Assembly (NCBI RefSeq): GCF_000003605.2
Contig: NW_003134849.1
Location: 52,332 to 63,936 of the forward strand
DNA from: Saccoglossus kowalevskii
Taxonomy: Eukaryota > Hemichordata > Enteropneusta > Harrimaniidae
Length of the DNA stretch: 11,605 bases
Direction of reading: 5' to 3'
Shown here in pieces: positions 8,871 through 11,605 of the stretch. Both the position numbers and the translations under genes were made by a program. Under the pieces are notes generated by a model, which saw only the letters and a program-made list of their open reading frames with translations, made no database searches and was not told the DNA's origin. Each line of letters begins with the position of its first letter. Position 1 is the first letter of the stretch.

Positions 8871-9196
8871 TGCTATGAATTATAGGTAACAGATGTAACT
8901 TGCATTTCAATTTCTTTTGATTCCACCATTCGCTACTTCTCACTTACATTTTATTGTTAAAGGTGTGTTTTACTGATCTTGCCAAATTATTAGATTATGT
9001 TCACATGTCGGCTGTCAACCATGGTATTGAATGAAACTAGTTGTTGCTTGTTGTTAATATTAATAGTGTATTTTTCATGTGATAAATATTCAGATGTAAC
9101 TTTGTAACTTTCAAATTTTATTTTCACGTTCGAATATGTCCAAGAAAGTTGGTGTGATTTGTTTTAATAATTTATTTATCTTATAAATATATACAA

Positions 9197-9223
9197 CTTC
9201 CATGCATGTTCCGTGCATGGAAG
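9197..9223. repeat. Perfect 10-bp stem hairpin
   Basis: CTTCCATGCA (9197-9206) and TGCATGGAAG (9214-9223) are exact reverse complements separated by 7 nt. The hairpin lies in the right half of nested transposon 1. No T-run or gene end is associated with it, so it is not called a terminator. Confidence 0.85.
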
Positions 9224-9390
9224 ATAGTAGGGAAAGAGAGAGGAAAAGTTTTATAACCCAACGTCGGGAAAAACAAAAAGGTGTAACTAACAATTACGCA
9301 TGCCAGTGCATATACGTATACGTGAACAGTTCATTGTTTGGATGTGTTTGTGCTTATTTGGCGAGTTAGTAGTCGGCTAACCTTAAATCT

Positions 9391-9526
9391 GACGAATCGA
9401 CTTTGGGACGAATTAACTTGTGGGACGAATCAACTTGTGGGACGAATCAAATTTTTGGCAAATTAATTTGTGGGATGAATAGACTTGGGACGAATCGACT
9501 TGGGACGAATGTGATTTTGGACGAAT
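9391..9526 (-). repeat. Right TIR array, about nine GGGACGAAT units
   Basis: Units lie near 9391, 9405, 9422, 9439, 9472 (GGGATGAAT), 9487, 9502 and 9519, with a decayed one near 9455. Spacing is mostly 15-17 bp. They are inverted relative to the left array, with different linkers (CAACTTGT, CGACTT). Confidence 0.9.
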
Positions 9527-9538
9527 AGACTGTCCCCC

Positions 9539-9546
9539 GATTGAAG
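9539..9546 (+). repeat. Target site duplication, right copy (GATTGAAG)
   Basis: This is identical to 8490-8497 and is followed directly by MULE coding sequence (AAACAAAACCATCACGTGAC). Confidence 0.8.
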
Positions 9547-10026
9547 AAACAAAACCATCACGTGACATAGATATGAAGAAATGGCTCTTGATGGGTCAAC
9601 TTGTGCCCCAAGAGGTTTGAAACAAGTTCAAAATGCAAAGTACCTTGCTATGAGACGCAATCAACCAGATAACGGACACTACCTACACATTTACCTACAC
9701 TGGGACTGACTTTATCTTCAATGCAAGCTATCGGAAGACATTAAGGGGACACAGTTTTCAAATATTATTATCGGGTCAGATGAAGAAGCGGCACTAACAA
9801 AAGCAGTGAAACAATGTTTACCTGAATCAAATCACGAACTTTGTACTAGACATTTAGAAGAAAATGCTCGGAGGTATTTATCTTGCAAAGTGGGTGCTAA
9901 TATGAAAACATGGAAGAAAGTGTTAAGTGATATATTTTACAAAAGTGGATTAACATCATGCGACAAAGAACAGGAATTTGAACTCAGTTATTGAACTTAC
10001 AGACCAATATTCACTCTCATTGACTG

Positions 10027-10035
10027 GGTTTAAAC
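10027..10035 (+). repeat. Flanking duplication of nested transposon 2, left copy (GGTTTAAAC)
   Basis: This 9-bp sequence is identical to 11159-11167. Because GTTTAAAC is a palindrome and contains TTAA, a TTAA-only duplication (10030-10033 and 11162-11165) cannot be excluded. Both models give the same sequence after removal of the insert. Confidence 0.65.
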
Positions 10036-10066
10036 TCAGACTAGTAATACAACAGACTCGCAACGC
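10036..10066 (+). repeat. Left TIR of nested transposon 2
   Basis: The 31-bp repeat begins TCAGACTAGTAATAC and ends CTCGCAACGC. It is identical to the reverse complement of 11128-11158. Confidence 0.9.
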
Positions 10067-10797
10067 CTATTGTTTAAGGTGTAAAATTGTATATGCTATG
10101 CGTGCCACACTCTGTAGCATTGGCATAGACATCGTCGAAGTTTACCGAGCACTGGATATTCTGCACACTTTGCGCTCCTTCGGAAATTGCGTATTTCTTC
10201 GTAAAACGGATTTGGATATACAAAATATTAAAAAAACGTGAGATGCGTTCTGGACATTTTGACCTTTGCAGCTGTGTAAGAATTTTAAGAATCGACCAAG
10301 AATCAGGGGAGTTACAAGTAACTGAATGTCTTAGTGTTTACCTAAAATAGTTTTTGAATATATAATGAGCAACTTTGAAACGATATTTCTCGCTGTTGCA
10401 GATTTTGCGGAAGGTTTCCAATATATTTGCGTAGAGAGCTTATCGCTGCATTTTGAACGATCATACTTCTTTGTGTGTTACCCGTTTTGTTTTCGTGTTC
10501 CGGGATGCCGAAACATGAGATAGGTAGCTAGTGTCATGTACATATCTCTCTCTGCGTATCAGCGTGATCCAGTAACAGTAAAAACTGGAGGTGCGTTATT
10601 TTTGTCGCGTTCGACTTCAAAGTTCATAGTATGCGATCTATGCGTTGTTCAGTGTTTCAATTTTCTATTGTGTGTCAGTATTGTTGCTATTTCGAGTTTC
10701 ACTGATTTTGTTTGACTTTCGTCATAATTTTGTATAAAAATAGCCCAGTATATTTCTTTTTATTCCTAATTTCAGGAAATGAAAAACACGAGATCGA
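10067..10797. other. Non-coding interior of nested transposon 2
   Basis: I see no protein or RNA gene here. One small imperfect structure, TCCAGT and ACTGGA separated by 10 nt (10568-10589), is visible. If the element once carried a minus-strand transposase gene, most of its coding part would have been deleted from this stretch. Confidence 0.5.
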
Positions 10798-10917
10798 TCA
10801 GGGGTTGCAAAGTTCTACAGAGAAATTGTCATTATCTTCGTCAAAATGTTCTCCTAAAATAGCTTCCCACTCGTAATTATCGTCTTCAGATTCACAAAAT
10901 TTTTCCGTAAATGCCAT
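10798..10917 (-). CDS. Short acidic ORF, possible transposase N-terminus remnant
   Basis: The minus strand encodes 39 residues from an ATG at 10915-10917 to a TGA at 10798-10800. The peptide begins MAFTEKFCESEDDNYEW and carries about 13 Asp/Glu residues with almost no basic ones. It is too short to be a complete known enzyme and I do not recognise it. It lies inside nested transposon 2, about 240 bp in from the right inverted repeat and reading inward, where a transposase gene would begin. Acidic N-termini occur on some transposases, including piggyBac-type ones, but this is only suggestive. It could also be a first exon, though I see no convincing splice donor. It could be chance. Confidence 0.3.
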   Translation of the reverse strand: MAFTEKFCESEDDNYEWEAILGEHFDEDNDNFSVELCNP

Positions 10918-10950
10918 TTTCGAAGTTCACTGACAACTCCTGTCGTCTAT

Positions 10951-11058
10951 GTCACTTCCTGTCTTTATGTCTCGCGATGCATCGCGATAGTTGATTGTAT
11001 TATGAATAGATCTCGCGTTATTTTGTGAAATATAATGAAAATGTTGTTGCTCAGCAAC
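10951..11058 (-). promoter_or_regulatory. Cluster of promoter-like motifs upstream of the acidic ORF
   Basis: Moving upstream from the ATG at 10917 on the minus strand there are three motifs. CAGGAAGTGAC (10951-10961) resembles an ETS-factor site. TCGCGATGCATCGCGA (10972-10987) is a perfect 16-bp palindrome that includes a TCTCGCGA-like core. GTTGCT-C-AGCAAC (11046-11058) matches the palindromic X-box pattern bound by RFX factors. A further TCTCGCG lies at 11011. This combination resembles a TATA-less animal promoter and could be the transposon's own promoter. Function is inferred from motifs only. Confidence 0.35.
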
Positions 11059-11127
11059 GTTTACTCGGTACGATAAGAACTGATAACATAAACAAACGTG
11101 GCACACATTACTTCAAAAGAAAACGTC

Positions 11128-11158
11128 GCGTTGCGAGTCTGTTGTATTACTAGTCTGA
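11128..11158 (-). repeat. Right TIR of nested transposon 2
   Basis: This is the exact inverse of 10036-10066. The match extends one further base if the element is taken to start with C, making 32 bp. Confidence 0.9.
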
Positions 11159-11167
11159 GGTTTAAAC
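11159..11167 (+). repeat. Flanking duplication of nested transposon 2, right copy (GGTTTAAAC)
   Basis: This is identical to 10027-10035. The MULE coding sequence continues directly after it. Confidence 0.65.
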
Positions 11168-11420
11168 AACATTTTGTAAAAATTTCACAAAAAATTCGTT
11201 CCAGAGTTTTTCACCCATGTCAAAATAACAAGTAGATTCCGTGTGAATAACTCGTGTGAATCCATGAATCACATTATAAAACTGCGAACAAACTGGAAAA
11301 ATATGAAGATGCCTGATTTGATTGATTGATAGGTTATATAAAATAGTGAAACTGCAGCAAATAGATTGTAGATGGGCTTTACGTGGCCATGGAACTTGCA
11401 CCTTGGATGTCAAAGTTTAA

Positions 11421-11605
11421 AGTCAAACACGTACATTGGACCCAGGAACCTGAAGTGAACAAGCAGCCTCTCGGCTGAGATAGCTCCGCTGTTAGCAATG
11501 CACATTTCAATTAAAGAACTGAAGATATCATTAGAAAATGAACAATATGCATAGTATCAATGCAATGGGACTTCAAAAATATAATTTTTAACCATAAATG
11601 GTTGT
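11421..11605. other. Right end of the window, uncertain MULE 3' sequence
   Basis: A frame reading FKVKHVHWTQEPEVNKQPLG runs to a TGA near 11477 and could continue the MULE protein after another frameshift. Beyond that the sequence is AT-rich and I see no gene, poly-A signal or element end. Confidence 0.35.

Larger units (their letters stand above)
8498..9538. mobile_element. Nested DNA transposon 1, with tandem-repeat TIRs and 8-bp target duplication
   Basis: This 1041-bp insert lies inside the MULE reading frame. It is flanked by GATTGAAG (8490-8497 and 9539-9546). Its left end carries six ATTCGTCCC units (8512-8601) and its right end about nine inverted units, GGGACGAAT (9391-9526). The outer ends share CAGTC before the first unit: GATTCAGTCAACACATTCG on the left, and GGGGGACAGTCTATTCG reading in from the right. 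No transposase is visible: the longest inner frames are about 60 codons, so it is non-autonomous. The interior holds a 45-bp minisatellite and a strong hairpin. An 8-bp duplication fits hAT, P and some other superfamilies; I cannot assign one. Removing the insert and one duplication copy joins MULE codons for DEMIE to ETKPSRD in frame. Confidence 0.85.
10036..11158 (-). mobile_element. Nested DNA transposon 2, with perfect ~31-bp TIRs
   Basis: This insert of about 1.12 kb is bounded by perfect inverted repeats: TCAGACTAGTAATACAAC onward at 10036-10066, and the exact reverse complement at 11128-11158. GGTTTAAAC flanks both sides. It sits between two parts of the MULE gene: the left part ends in LTGFK and the right part resumes QHFVKISQKIRSRVF in the same frame once the insert is removed. 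A 9-bp duplication would suit a Mutator-type element. A TTAA duplication would suit a piggyBac-type element, but then the two ends differ by one base. The only coding trace is a 39-codon acidic ORF on the minus strand (10798-10917), possibly a transposase N-terminus. The copy is non-autonomous. The apparent plus frame 9978-10241 crosses its left border and is not a gene. Confidence 0.85.
7257..11480 (+). pseudogene. MULE (Mutator-like) transposase-domain gene, broken and twice interrupted
   Basis: The encoded protein would be a DDE transposase-type protein of the MULE group, either a transposon gene or a host gene derived from one. Pieces in order: a Ser-rich N-terminal frame (7379-7957); 7944-8225 (ITNAKFVDPGKVLHLM, LPLGIKNNVLFVIDN, FYVDDYGTC); 8253-8360 (YYISLKREPAFKRRF); 8372-8469 (VVEYIGKYPTISAPHGN); 8443-8497 (EYVRTSHNVKRWLDEMIE); 9581-9994 (APRGLKQVQNAKY, then GSDEEAALTKAV with catalytic Asp 2 at 9779-9781 and the CxxH motif CTRH at 9842-9853); 9978-10035 continuing at 11168; 11246-11326 (NNSCESMNHIIKL, catalytic Glu codon 11258-11260); 11331-11420 (KLQQIDCRWALRGHG). 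The region of catalytic Asp 1 is absent. Frameshifts fall near 7815, 8225-8253, the A-runs at 8361 and 8430, 9575 and 11240. Stops include 7380, 9707, 11233 and 11327. Family membership rests on recalled motifs. Coding past 11420 (HVHWTQEPEV) is possible. Confidence 0.8.

Noticed and set aside
9978-10241. An 87-codon plus-strand open frame that looks like a small gene
   Set aside because: Its first 19 codons are MULE gene sequence and the rest runs through the left inverted repeat into nested transposon 2, so it is a chance fusion across an insertion border.
11162-11413. An 83-codon minus-strand frame with protein-like appearance
   Set aside because: The plus strand of the same stretch encodes the MULE catalytic-Glu region and following helices (NNSCESMNH, KLQQIDCRWALRGHG); the minus frame is its shadow.
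11430-11500. A GC-richer patch that recalls a tRNA-like or SINE promoter
   Set aside because: No proper A box and B box pair at the right spacing and no cloverleaf fold is visible.
1-11605. Bacterial or phage features: operons, Shine-Dalgarno sites, CRISPR arrays, rRNA
   Set aside because: Element families and composition indicate a eukaryotic genome, and no such features are seen. The repeats found are transposon ends or minisatellites with no spacer-repeat pattern.

Overview
The window looks like intergenic, transposon-rich DNA from an animal genome. It is AT-rich and holds no operon, rRNA, tRNA or CRISPR array. The mobile-element families point to an aquatic invertebrate. My best guess is a bivalve or other mollusc, because the MULE-type protein near the right end resembles a family I associate with mollusc genomes; this is inference from memory, not a search. 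I found no intact host gene.

Layout. (1) 1-~2290, minus strand: a GC-richer block that is the decayed 3' half of a DIRS-type, tyrosine-recombinase retrotransposon. It holds RNase H and its downstream conserved region, a linker, the recombinase, and a repeat-bearing 3' end. (2) ~2291-3415: AT-rich spacer with a 56-bp tandem repeat. (3) 3418-5068: a probable non-autonomous DNA transposon with perfect 24-bp terminal inverted repeats, TA on both sides and a large hairpin at its right end. (4) 5071-~7250: AT-rich spacer with a GC-rich island (6285-6450) that looks like one end of another transposon. (5) ~7257-~11480, plus strand: a broken MULE (Mutator-like) transposase-type gene. It has a Ser-rich 27-bp coding minisatellite near its N-terminus, several frameshifts and stops, and an internal deletion.

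The main result is that block 5 is a nested composite. The MULE reading frame is cut twice by other transposons. The first, 8498-9538, has terminal arrays of ATTCGTCCC units and an 8-bp target duplication, GATTGAAG. The second, 10036-11158, has perfect ~31-bp inverted repeats and is flanked by GGTTTAAAC. Conceptual removal of each insert plus one duplication copy rejoins MULE coding sequence in the same frame. After the second insert the gene resumes with the catalytic-Glu segment (CESMNH, about 11255-11272). The second insert carries a short acidic ORF preceded by a compact cluster of promoter-like motifs, possibly the 5' end of its lost transposase gene.

Nothing here appears to be an active gene system. 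The window is a record of retrotransposon decay, DNA transposon insertion, and transposition into an existing transposase gene.
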